NCBI GenBank assembly: GCA_959601045.1 | Contig: CAUGNZ010000010.1 | Span: forward strand, 1 to 62,133 | Reading direction: 5' to 3' | DNA: 62,133 nt | DNA from: an uncultured Collinsella sp. | GTDB lineage: Bacteria; Actinomycetota; Coriobacteriia; Coriobacteriales; Coriobacteriaceae | Part shown: in pieces, positions 17,775 to 26,600 of the stretch | How positions within the stretch are numbered: the stretch's first letter is position 1 | How the letters are laid out: each line of letters opens with the position of its first letter | The notes under the pieces: model-generated | What the model was told of the DNA's origin: nothing | Databases searched by the model: none | What the model saw: the letters and a program-made list of their open reading frames with translations, nothing else | Position numbers and translations under genes: made by a program

Positions 17775-18299
17775 CTACTGCCGAGCCTGTCCCCCGGTAC
17801 CAATCTGGACATCGACGATGACCTGGCGGTAGCTGATGCCGCAGGAGTCGAGAATGCGGCGGCTGATACGGCCGTCATCGGTGTCGGCATATTTATTGTC
17901 CAGGTAGACGACCTCGCCCACGCCCACCTGCGCCAGGATCTTGGCGCAGTCGTGGCACGGGAACAGCGTGACGTAAACCGTGGAACCCTCGAGGTCCTTG
18001 AGCGAGCCACGGTAGTTGAGCACGGCGTTGGCCTCGGCATGGACCACGTAGTTGTGCTTGTCCTGCAGCGGGTCATCGCTCGTACCCCACGGGAAAAAGT
18101 CGTCGTTGAGCGCCGAGGGCGTGCCGTTGTAACCCACCGAAAGGATGCGGTGGTTGGTGCTGGCGATGCACGCTCCCACCTGCGTGTTGGGGTCCTTGCT
18201 GCGGCGCTGCGCGGCGATGGCCACGCTCATAAAGAACTCGTCCCAGCTAATAACGTCGCGGCGCTTGCCCGACGCGGTTTGATGAAGATCGTCCGACAT
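17775..18299 (-). CDS. dCMP deaminase family protein
   Basis: 174 residues. Zinc-dependent cytidine/deoxycytidylate deaminase fold: HAEANAVLN (zinc His and catalytic Glu, about residue 85) and PCHDCAKIL (zinc cysteines, about 116). Converts dCMP to dUMP for thymidylate supply in characterised relatives. The ATG at 18299 follows GGAGGTGTCTGCC. The C-terminal tail IGTGGQARQ is partly encoded by GGGGGACAGG, the core of the intergenic element family, as if an element had overwritten the original 3-prime end. Confidence 0.88.
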   Translation of the reverse strand: MSDDLHQTASGKRRDVISWDEFFMSVAIAAQRRSKDPNTQVGACIASTNHRILSVGYNGTPSALNDDFFPWGTSDDPLQDKHNYVVHAEANAVLNYRGSLKDLEGSTVYVTLFPCHDCAKILAQVGVGEVVYLDNKYADTDDGRISRRILDSCGISYRQVIVDVQIGTGGQARQ

Positions 18300-18381
18300 G
18301 GCAGACACCTCCGCAATCGCAATAGTTTGGCCCATTGTAGCAGGTGAAAGGTAGGGGCGCTTATCCCACCAGCCCCTCGCC

Positions 18382-19233
18382 CTACGCGCAGCGGGGCTTT
18401 TGGTTGATGCGGTAGAGCTCGGCGAGACCCCGCAACGTCAGCGCGTCGTCTACCGTCAGGCTATGGCCGACCAGCGCCGCAAGTGCCTCGGCATCGTCGC
18501 CGGTAATGACGATGGGCACATCGCCCTCTCCCGCGGCCTTGGTCGCGCGCATCTCGGCAAGCACCATGTCGAGCATTCCGTCGATGCGGGCTACCTCGCC
18601 CAAAACCACACCCGAGCGCATGGCCTCGCGCGTGTTGCGTCCGATGACGTGCGTTGGCGCCGAGGGCTCAACCTGGGGTAGGCGCGCTGCTGCCGCCGAA
18701 AGCGAACGGGCGCCGAGGGCCAGGCCTGGCGCGATAACGCCGCCCACAAAGGTACCGTGCACGTCGATGACCTCGATATTGGTCGTCGTGCCCAGGTCAA
18801 TCACGATGCACGGCGAGCCGTAGACGGCGCGGGCCGCCACGGCATCGGCGATGCGGTCGGGGCCGATCTCGGCCGGATCGTCGTAGTGCACGGGTATGCC
18901 GGTCTTAAGTCCCGGCCCCACGGTGAGCACGCGCCCCGTGCAGGTGCGGGAAAGTGCCGCCTTCCACGGGCGCTCGAGCGCCGGGACTACACAGCTCAGC
19001 ACGGCCGCGGCGGGTGCAAGCACCCCGGGCACACCTGCATCGGCGGCGAGCGCGCCCATGACCTGCATAAGTCGCATGCGCGCTTCGTCGGCCGTAATGC
19101 TCGACGGCGTCGTGATCTCGCATGTCGCAAGCGGACATTCCTGCGCCGCGGCCGAATCCTCTGCAAACAGGCCAAAGCGAATGAACGTGTTGCCCACGTC
19201 GACCGTCAATATATATGCGCACCCATTAAGCAT
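18382..19233 (-). CDS. coaX: Type III pantothenate kinase
   Basis: 283 residues. ATP-dependent first step of coenzyme A synthesis, CoaX type. Motifs: DVGNTFIRFGLF (about 12), GPDRIADAVAA (about 123), VIDLGTTTNIEVI (about 145) and FVGGVIAPGLALGARSL (about 162). The ATG at 19233 follows AAAGGAGCGCCGACG. CoA supply is relevant to the CoA-linked activase nearby, but there is no operon link. Confidence 0.93.
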   Translation of the reverse strand: MLNGCAYILTVDVGNTFIRFGLFAEDSAAAQECPLATCEITTPSSITADEARMRLMQVMGALAADAGVPGVLAPAAAVLSCVVPALERPWKAALSRTCTGRVLTVGPGLKTGIPVHYDDPAEIGPDRIADAVAARAVYGSPCIVIDLGTTTNIEVIDVHGTFVGGVIAPGLALGARSLSAAAARLPQVEPSAPTHVIGRNTREAMRSGVVLGEVARIDGMLDMVLAEMRATKAAGEGDVPIVITGDDAEALAALVGHSLTVDDALTLRGLAELYRINQKPRCA

Positions 19234-19270
19234 CGTCGGCGCTCCTTTCGTCTGCCCAGCAGTATATCCC

Positions 19271-19348
19271 GATGATTATTCTGGGACGGGGATTTAAAAA
19301 TCATTGCGTACCTGATGATTTTTAAATCCCCGTCCCAGAATAATCATC
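19271..19348. repeat. 34-bp perfect inverted repeat with GGGAC core
   Basis: Arms 19271-19304 and 19315-19348 are perfectly complementary over 34 bases with a 10-base loop (TGCGTACCTG). Each arm contains CTGGGACGGGG followed by ATTTAAAAATCAT. It lies in the divergent coaX / OPT-transporter spacer, where a terminator is not needed. Confidence 0.9.
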
Positions 19349-19359
19349 CTTCGGCTTCG

Positions 19360-19392
19360 TTTGGGATAGCTAAAAAAGCCCAGTCCCAAATT
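19360..19392 (-). repeat. Second GGGAC element in coaX-OPT spacer
   Basis: TTTGGGA (19360-19366) pairs with TCCCAAA (19384-19390) around AGCTAAAAAAGCCCAG. The minus-strand form, TTTGGGACTGGGCTTTTTTA, matches the partial element at 17721. Confidence 0.6.
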
Positions 19393-19522
19393 AACTGCCG
19401 TGCCGCTATACTGGTGCGCGGTCGATTGCGAGCTCACGCGGCGGCCCTTGGTAACCCGACTTCCCGCGCCGTATCCGTAACGGCGCTCCCGGGGGAAGCG
19501 GATATACGCAAAGGAGTTTTAT

Positions 19523-21226
19523 ATGAGCAATCCCTCGAACCGCGCTTCGATGCGCGGGCAACTCACGCTGCGCGGCGTCGTCATCGGCGTCCTTGGCTGC
19601 GTGATCATCACGGCAAGCTCGGCCTACACGGCCCTCAAGATGGGTGCACTCCCCTGGCCGATTATTTTCGCTGCCGTCATCTCGCTGTTCTTCCTGAAGC
19701 TCATGGGTGACGCCAGCCTCAACGAGGCCAACGTCACCCACACCATCATGTCCGCGGGCGCCATGGTCGCCGGCGGCCTGGCGTTTACCATCCCGGGCGC
19801 CTGGATGCTGGGCTATGCCGACCAGATCAGCTGGCTCGACATGTTTATCGTGGCACTCGCCGGCACCATCTTGGGCCTGCTGGCCACCGCGCTCATCCAC
19901 CGCCACTTTATCGTGGACGCCGCGCTGGAGTTTCCCACCGGCAATGCCGCAGCTCAGACACTGCGCGCCACCGAGGCCGGCGGCAAGACCGGCAAGCAGC
20001 TCTTTGGCTCCATGGCCATCGCAGGCATCTACAGCGTGCTTCGCGACGCTCTGGGCGTGGTGCCCAGCATGCTGTGCACGCTCAATATCCCCGGCGTGAC
20101 CTTTGCCATCTATAACTCGCCCATGCTGCTCTCCATCGGCTTTTTGGTTGGCTTCGCCCCGGTTGCCTTCTGGTTTGCCGGCGCGCTGCTAGGTAACTTT
20201 GGCATCATCGTGGGCGGCACCGCTGCCGGTCTATTCGACGTTGTGACTGCGCAGGGCATCGTCAAATCGCTCGGCATGGGTCTCATGATGGGCTTTGGCG
20301 TCGCCGTCGTCCTCAAGGACATCCTGCCGCAGGTCGCCGGCATCGCCCGCGGCCTCGCCGCCGACAGCTCCAGCGACACCGACGAGCAGTCGCTCATCTC
20401 GGGCTCGCTTAAGCTCGACGCCGGCATCATCGGCCTGGGTACTGCCGCCATCGCCGTGATCGTCGCCATCGCGCTCGACCTTGGCCCCGTCCCGGCCGTC
20501 ATCGTCACGCTGTTCACCTTTGTCACCACCATCATGAGCGCGCAGAGCTGCGGCCAGACGGGCATCGACCCCATGGAGATCTTCGGCCTCATCGTCATGC
20601 TCATCGTGGCTGCCTTCGCACAGATCGCCCAGGTCAAGCTGTTCTTTATCGCCGGCATCGTGGCCGTGGCATGCGGCCTTGCGGGCGACGTCATGAACGA
20701 CTTTAAGGCCGGCGCCGTGCTGGGCACCAATCCGCGTGCGCAGTGGATCGGCCAGGCCATCGGCGGCATCGTGGGCGCCCTGGTCGCCGCTGCCGTCATG
20801 GTCGCGCTTGTCACCGCCTATGGTCCGGATGCTTTCGGCCCCGACAAGAGCTTTGTGGCCGCGCAGGCAAGCGTCGTCGCCACCATGGTCTCGGGCATCC
20901 CGAGCGTGCCGTGGTTCGCAGGCGGCTTTATCGCCGGCATCGTCATGTACTGGCTCGGCATTCCGGCCATGATGATCGGCCTGGGCGTGTACCTGCCGTT
21001 CTACATGTCGCTCACGGCCTTCTTGGGCTCCTGCGCCAAGCTCGCCTACGACAAGTGGGCCGCACGCCGCGACGCCGCTGCCGGTCTTTCGGACGAGGAG
21101 AAGGCCTCCAAGGATGCCGCCTTCCAGGAGCAGGGCCTGGTCGTCGCCAGCGGTCTGCTCGGCGGCGAGTCCATCGTCGGCGTTATCCTGGCGTTTGTCT
21201 CTGTTGGTCTGAGCCTGCTGGGGTAG
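19523..21226 (+). CDS. OPT family oligopeptide transporter
   Basis: 567 residues of almost entirely membrane-spanning sequence. OPT/YSL-family secondary transporter; relatives import peptides or metal chelates with protons. Conserved N-terminal region with TASSAYTALKMGALPWPIIFAA and EANVTHTIMSAGAMVAGG, and FPTGNAAAQTLRATEAG near residue 140, the classical OPT motif. Start ATG follows AAAGGAGTTTTAT. Single gene with its own terminator. Confidence 0.9.
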   Translation: MSNPSNRASMRGQLTLRGVVIGVLGCVIITASSAYTALKMGALPWPIIFAAVISLFFLKLMGDASLNEANVTHTIMSAGAMVAGGLAFTIPGAWMLGYADQISWLDMFIVALAGTILGLLATALIHRHFIVDAALEFPTGNAAAQTLRATEAGGKTGKQLFGSMAIAGIYSVLRDALGVVPSMLCTLNIPGVTFAIYNSPMLLSIGFLVGFAPVAFWFAGALLGNFGIIVGGTAAGLFDVVTAQGIVKSLGMGLMMGFGVAVVLKDILPQVAGIARGLAADSSSDTDEQSLISGSLKLDAGIIGLGTAAIAVIVAIALDLGPVPAVIVTLFTFVTTIMSAQSCGQTGIDPMEIFGLIVMLIVAAFAQIAQVKLFFIAGIVAVACGLAGDVMNDFKAGAVLGTNPRAQWIGQAIGGIVGALVAAAVMVALVTAYGPDAFGPDKSFVAAQASVVATMVSGIPSVPWFAGGFIAGIVMYWLGIPAMMIGLGVYLPFYMSLTAFLGSCAKLAYDKWAARRDAAAGLSDEEKASKDAAFQEQGLVVASGLLGGESIVGVILAFVSVGLSLLG

Positions 21227-21252
21227 GCCGAACAACAACGCACCAGCGCAGA

Positions 21253-21289
21253 GCGCGGGGTCGGAATCAAACCGGCCCCGCGCTTTTTT
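21253..21289 (+). terminator. Terminator of OPT transporter gene
   Basis: GCGCGGGGTCGG (21253-21264) pairs with CCGGCCCCGCGC (21272-21283), one mismatch, followed by TTTTTTG. Confidence 0.9.
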
Positions 21290-21441
21290 GTCTATTTGAC
21301 TCTTATGATCCTCACGGCGTTTTAGCCATGTCGATTGTCCTGACTTCCAGGTCAACAAACCTTGTCTGACACCTCGCCTAACGCGGTGTAGAGTAAAGAC
21401 GACAGACGCAAGAAGCGGCTCAGAAGCTAAACGAGGTAAGC

Positions 21442-22581
21442 ATGGAACTCGACAAACAACAGATCAAGCGGCTGCGCGAGCGTCATCATCGTCGTCACGG
21501 TATACGCCCTGCACACAGCGAGGCCATGGAGAATGCCACCCGTTTCCTTAAGCAGGCGTTCAACATACGCGAGGGACGCGCGCCCTATCACGTGATTCGC
21601 AAGCGCTTTGTAAACGGGGCGCGCCTGACTGGCTCGCACTTATGCATCCTGATCATTGCCATGTTGATCGCGAGCATCGGCCTCGATATCGACTCGGACA
21701 TTGCCATCGTGGGCGCCATGCTCATCTGTCCGCTCATGGGCTCGGTCCTTGCCATGGCATACGGCATCGCCACGCTCGACCGCGAGATTGCCGTCGAGGC
21801 AATTGCCGGCCTCGCGCTGCAGATGGTCTTTTGTCTAATCACGTCCACGCTGTACTTTAAGCTCTCGCCCCTTGGCACCACCACGGCCGCCATCATCGAC
21901 AACTCGACACCGACTGTGTGGGACCTTGCCGTCGCGCTCGCGGGCGGCTTTGCGGGCGGACTGGGCAACTCGCGCGACCAGGAACCCGCCACGCTCATCG
22001 CCGGCGTGGCCGTGGCGACCGCGCTCATGCCGCCCCTGTGCGCGGCGGGCTATGGCATCGCCATCGCGAGCGGGTCGCTGTTTCTCTCGGCCCTCTACGA
22101 GTTTGGCATCAACGTCGTCTTTATCGCGCTGGCGGCCGAAGCCGTACTACTTCTTTTGCGCGTGCCGCTCAAGCGCGACCTCAACGGCGACGGCATTGTG
22201 ACCGCCGAGGAAAATGCCGAGGTCGATGAGCTGTCACACAAGGTGCGCCGCCGCATCATCGTGGGTACGGTGATCTTTGCCATCCCCTGCATCGTCATGA
22301 CCGCGGGGTCCATTGGCTCGGCACAGGCCGGCGTGCAGGACGGCTACGGCGTCACCGAAACCACGCGCGAGCTTGCCGCGGTGCTGCCGGGCTTTAAGGA
22401 TTACACCGTTGCCGTCGAGACCTCGGCCACCGAAGGCGAGGAGGAGGGCCTTGTCGAGCGCGAGGTTGTCGCCCACGTGACGACAAGCGAGACGCTTGGG
22501 GCACACGACCGCCGTGTAGCCCGCAAGCTCATCGACCTCAATGTGCCCGAGCTCGATCGCGTGGAGTTTGATGTGCAGTAA
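21442..22581 (+). CDS. DUF389 (TIGR00341-type) membrane protein
   Basis: 379 residues. N-terminal basic region (RLRERHHRRHGIR), six or so hydrophobic segments between about 65 and 300, including SIGLDIDSDIAIVGAMLICPLMGSVLAMAYG, and a soluble acidic C-terminus. Matches DUF389/TIGR00341 membrane proteins of unknown role. A DLNGDGIVTAEENAEVDE stretch (about 244-262) looks like an EF-hand-type calcium loop on a cytosolic or external hairpin, which is unusual for the family and worth noting. Confidence 0.8.
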   Translation: MELDKQQIKRLRERHHRRHGIRPAHSEAMENATRFLKQAFNIREGRAPYHVIRKRFVNGARLTGSHLCILIIAMLIASIGLDIDSDIAIVGAMLICPLMGSVLAMAYGIATLDREIAVEAIAGLALQMVFCLITSTLYFKLSPLGTTTAAIIDNSTPTVWDLAVALAGGFAGGLGNSRDQEPATLIAGVAVATALMPPLCAAGYGIAIASGSLFLSALYEFGINVVFIALAAEAVLLLLRVPLKRDLNGDGIVTAEENAEVDELSHKVRRRIIVGTVIFAIPCIVMTAGSIGSAQAGVQDGYGVTETTRELAAVLPGFKDYTVAVETSATEGEEEGLVEREVVAHVTTSETLGAHDRRVARKLIDLNVPELDRVEFDVQ

Positions 22582-22706
22582 TACGCGACGTGGGATGGAT
22601 GCGCGCAGCCGCGAGTCACGACATGGCGCAGACGTGACGCGGGCCACGAGCAAATAGCGGGGCGCGGTCCATGGCCGCGCTCCGCTCGCTGATTTATTGC
22701 CGTGAA

Positions 22707-23156
22707 TCATCTGTCCGCATCGACATCGCCAGACTCCACTGTAAACGCCGGACCGGTACTCACCAGATAAAAACGGGTCACCCTGGTATCTCTAAATAGG
22801 TAGAGCAAGCCCTGATCGCGTCGGCGCGAAATATACGCCACGTGGACCGCACCGAATTCTTCGCCGTTTTCCTTCTTTAATATCAGGATGTTGGGGTCAT
22901 CCGTACGCTTAAACTGCCCGTCTGTGCAGATTCCGTCTTGGTCGACCAGCTGCCATCGACAGTTGTCCTCCTCAAGAAAAGCCAGGGTTTCCCGACTCGT
23001 TTTGTCATCCCGATAGTAACCGTCAATGTCAAAGCCTTCGGAAACGCATTCCTGCATATAGGATGTTTCTCGATTTATAGCAAACTGCCCTGCAGCGCCC
23101 AGAAGCACTGCCAGGCAAACCACTGCAAGGGTTATCGAGACAAAACGGCGGCTCAT
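22707..23156 (-). CDS. Hypothetical anchored or secreted protein
   Basis: 149 residues. One hydrophobic segment at residues 7-25 (ITLAVVCLAVLLGAAGQF), then a soluble domain with two cysteines (about 37 and 66) and the line RWQLVDQDGICTDGQFKRTDD, resembling a small lipocalin-like or DUF-type beta domain. No family recognised. The flanks (22582-22706 and 23157-23389) show nothing else I can support. Confidence 0.6.
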   Translation of the reverse strand: MSRRFVSITLAVVCLAVLLGAAGQFAINRETSYMQECVSEGFDIDGYYRDDKTSRETLAFLEEDNCRWQLVDQDGICTDGQFKRTDDPNILILKKENGEEFGAVHVAYISRRRDQGLLYLFRDTRVTRFYLVSTGPAFTVESGDVDADR

Positions 23157-23389
23157 GTTAGCCAGCCCGATACTTGTTTAACGGAGCACGAAACATACTT
23201 GGTACCTCCGATATCAGGGCAAACGTCACCTACGGCCTGCCGGCAATCATATGTTTCCAACATCAAACCATATGGTTACAACTCGTTGGAGATAGGTTCC
23301 ATGAACGGACGGTAATTTGCGGCGAACGGCTACATATGTTCATTATCTCAGGGTTCCGGAGGCTATTTTTGGCGCCACCGAGGCATTGT

Positions 23390-23520
23390 TTTCGGAAGTA
23401 TGCGGCAAATTCCGGAACTCTCGAGCATACCCCGGTTTTTCGCCAATAAAACCGCAGGTACAGAGCTTGGACATATCCAGTGTGCTCGGCCTATTCAAAT
23501 TATGCCGCATACTTCCGAAA
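23390..23520. repeat. 131-bp element with 18-bp perfect terminal inverted repeats
   Basis: TTTCGGAAGTATGCGGCA at 23390-23407 is the exact inverse of 23503-23520. The interior (GGTTTTTCGCCAATAAAACCGC around the centre) has smaller self-complementary pieces. No gene inside. Looks like a non-autonomous repeat unit. Confidence 0.7.
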
Positions 23521-23574
23521 TCCGAGTCCGCTGAAAGCGCCTGCAACGCCATTTACGCAACAGATGTCTAGTAA

Positions 23575-23609
23575 AAACGGGTGGTAGCCGGCATGGCTAC
23601 CACCCGTTT
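23575..23609 (-). terminator. Terminator of the activase operon
   Basis: AAACGGGTGGTAGCC (23575-23589) pairs perfectly with GGCTACCACCCGTTT (23595-23609); on the minus strand it ends in TTTTTAC. Confidence 0.9.
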
Positions 23610-23637
23610 GTCTCATAGCTAGCCCAAAGCGGACATG

Positions 23638-26600
23638 TTACTTCTTAATGCCGCGTCCCAGGCGCTCGGCGACCGATGCCACGGCCTCCTCGCTGGCCGG
23701 TCCGCAGCTCACGCAGCCATCGTGGGCACGCATCTGGCCGGTAACCTCGTCCATCGCGAGCGGTGCCACCTTCTCGAGCTTAAAGCCCTTGCCGGCGCGC
23801 ATGTTTTCCTTGGCCACGCTGATCATGAGCTTAATGCGGTTGAGCTGGTTGACCTCGGACGCACCGGGGTCGTAGTCCACCGCGACAATGTTGCTCTCGG
23901 GGTGCTGACGGCGCAGTTCCTTGATCACAGCCTTACCCACCACGTGGTTGGGCAGGCACGCAAAGGGCTGCGTGCAGATGATGTTGGGCGCACCATGGTC
24001 GATCAGGTCGAGCATCTCGGCCGTGAGCAACCAGCCCTCGCCCATGTTGTTGCACACCGAAAGTACCGTACGGGCCTTGTCGGCCATGGTGCCGATGCGC
24101 TCGGGCGCCTCAAAGCGGCGGGACTTCTCGAGCATCTCCTCCACCGGCGTACGCATCCAGTCCACGAGCTTAATAAGCGCTTGCATGCCCGCGCGCGTAG
24201 TGGCAGAGCTTCCCAACTCGTCCTTCTGCAGCTCGGCGTTGCTCATGGAGTACAGGAAGAAGTCGAGCAGGCCCGGTACCACGGCCTCGCACCCCTCGCG
24301 CTCGATGACATCGACCACGTGGTTATTGGCTGTGGGGTGGAACTTGACCAGGATCTCACCGACCACGCCCACGCGCGGCTTGGTGCCCTCGCCCACAAGC
24401 GGCATGGTGTCGAACGCGCGGATGGCCTCGCGGCACAGCTTGGTGTAGTTATGCCTGTTGAACTTGGGTGCCAGCTTGCGAGCGCGCGCCATGTACTCTT
24501 CATAGAGCGCGTTGGCGGCACCGGGCGTGGCCTCGTACGGGCGGCAGCGGTAGAGCATCTGCATCATCACGTCGCCAAAGAGCACCGCGTAGACTGCCTG
24601 CTTAAGCAGCGCCGGCGTCAGCTTGAAGCCGGGGTTGTCCTCGCCAAGCGCCACGGCCGAAAGCGAGATCACGGGGATCTCGGGGTGACCGCTCTCGCGC
24701 AGGGCCTTGCGGATGAGCGCGATGTAGTTGGTGGCACGGCAGCCGCCGCCGGTCTGGCTGATAACCACGGCCGTCTTGGACAGATCGTACCTACCGCTCT
24801 CGATGGCCTCCATAATCTGGCCCGTTACCAGGATCGACGGGTAGCAAATGTCATTGTTCACATAGCGCAGACCGGCCTCGACGGCGTCGTGATCGGTCGA
24901 GGGCAGCAGCTCAAGGTTGTAGCCGGCACCGCGGAACACCTCTTTGACCAGGTCAAAGTGGATCGGCGCCATCTGCGGGCACAGGATGGTGTAGCCCTCG
25001 TCGCGCATCTGCTCGGTAAAGGGCACCTTGGACCATGCAGTCGAGGCGCTCTCACGCTGCGCCTCGAAGGTGTACTTGCGGCTCGCGAATGCGGGAGCAT
25101 CCGTGGAAGGCGCCACCGGCGCGGCATCGCCCTGCTCGTAAGCCTCGCCCGCGGCGGTTGCCTCGGCCAGACGTTCGGCCTCCTGGTCCTTAAGCGCGGC
25201 CATGAGCGAGCGGATGCGGATGCGCGCGGCACCCAGGTTCGAAACCTCGTCGATCTTGAGCACGGTGTAAATCTTGCCGCTGGCCTCCAGGATCTCCTGC
25301 ACCTGATCGGTGGTCAGAGCGTCCAGGCCGCAGCCGAAGGAATTGAGCTGGATCAGGTCCAGATCGTTGCGCATGGTCACAAAACGGGCGACGGCGTAGA
25401 GGCGGCTGTGGTACATCCACTGGTCGACGACGCGAATCGGACGCTCGGGCTTTACCAGATGCGCGAGCGAATCCTCGGTAAAGACCGCAAAGCCAAAGCT
25501 CGAGATAAGCTCGGGCAGGGCGTGGTTGATCTCGGGGTCGTTATGGTAGGGACGACCGGCGAGCACGATGCCGTGACCGCCGTGGTCCTCGACCCACTTA
25601 AGAGCCTCCTCGCCCATGGTCTGGATGTCCTCGTGGAAACGCGCATCGGCCTCAAAGGCGGCGTTGACGGCGGCATCGACCTCGGAGCGCGTAATCTTGG
25701 GACCGCGCACACGACCGCGACCGGCCTCAGCATCGGCCACACGGTCGACGGCGAGCACCTGGTACAGACGGCGCTTGAGCTCGGTCTTGTCATGATAGGG
25801 CACAAACGGGTACAGGAACTCGATGTTCTGCTCGCGGATCTCGTCGATGTTGAGTGCCAACGCCGTGGGGTAGCTCATGACGATGGGGCAGTTGTAACAG
25901 TTGCCGGCGGTCGGATCCTCCTTGCGCTCCCAGCGCACGCACGGCATCCAGATAAAGTCGACATCGCGGTCGATAAGGTTCATCACATGGCCGTGGCTCA
26001 TCTTGGCCGGATAGCACACGCTCTCGGACGGCATGGACTCGATGCCCGCCTGGTAGGTCTTCTTGCTCGACTGGTCGGACAGCTGCACGCTAAAGCCCAA
26101 GCGCGTAAAGAACGCGTGCCAGAAGGGGTAGTTCTCGTACATGTTGAGTGCACGCGGGATACCCACGGTACCACGCGGGGCCTCGTCGGGGCTCAGCACC
26201 TCGCGGTTAAAGAGCAGCTCGTTTTTCTTTTTGAAGAGGTTGGGCGCCTCGGTCTTTTGCTTTTTGTGGCCAGCACCCTTCTCGCAGCGGTTACCGGTGA
26301 TAAAGCGCCTGCCGCCGCCAAAGTCGTTGACGGTAAGCTGGCAGTTGTTAGAGCAACGGCCGCAGCGGACGTGCTTTTGCGTCACAGCGAGGTGCGCGAT
26401 GTCCTCGGCCGAGAGGATGGCCGAGGTGCCGTCGGCGCCGGCGCGATCGCGGGCGAGCAGGGCCGCACCATAGGCGCCCATGCAGCCGGCGATGTCGGGA
26501 CGCACGGCATGAACGCCGGTGAGCTGCTCAAACGCGCGCAGCGTGGCGTCGGACATAAAGGTGCCGCCCTGAACAATCACCTGGCTGCCGATCTCCTTGG

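Noticed and set aside
23343..23552. Minus-strand 69-codon frame
   Set aside because: It is contained in the inverted-repeat unit at 23390-23520 and has no ribosome site.
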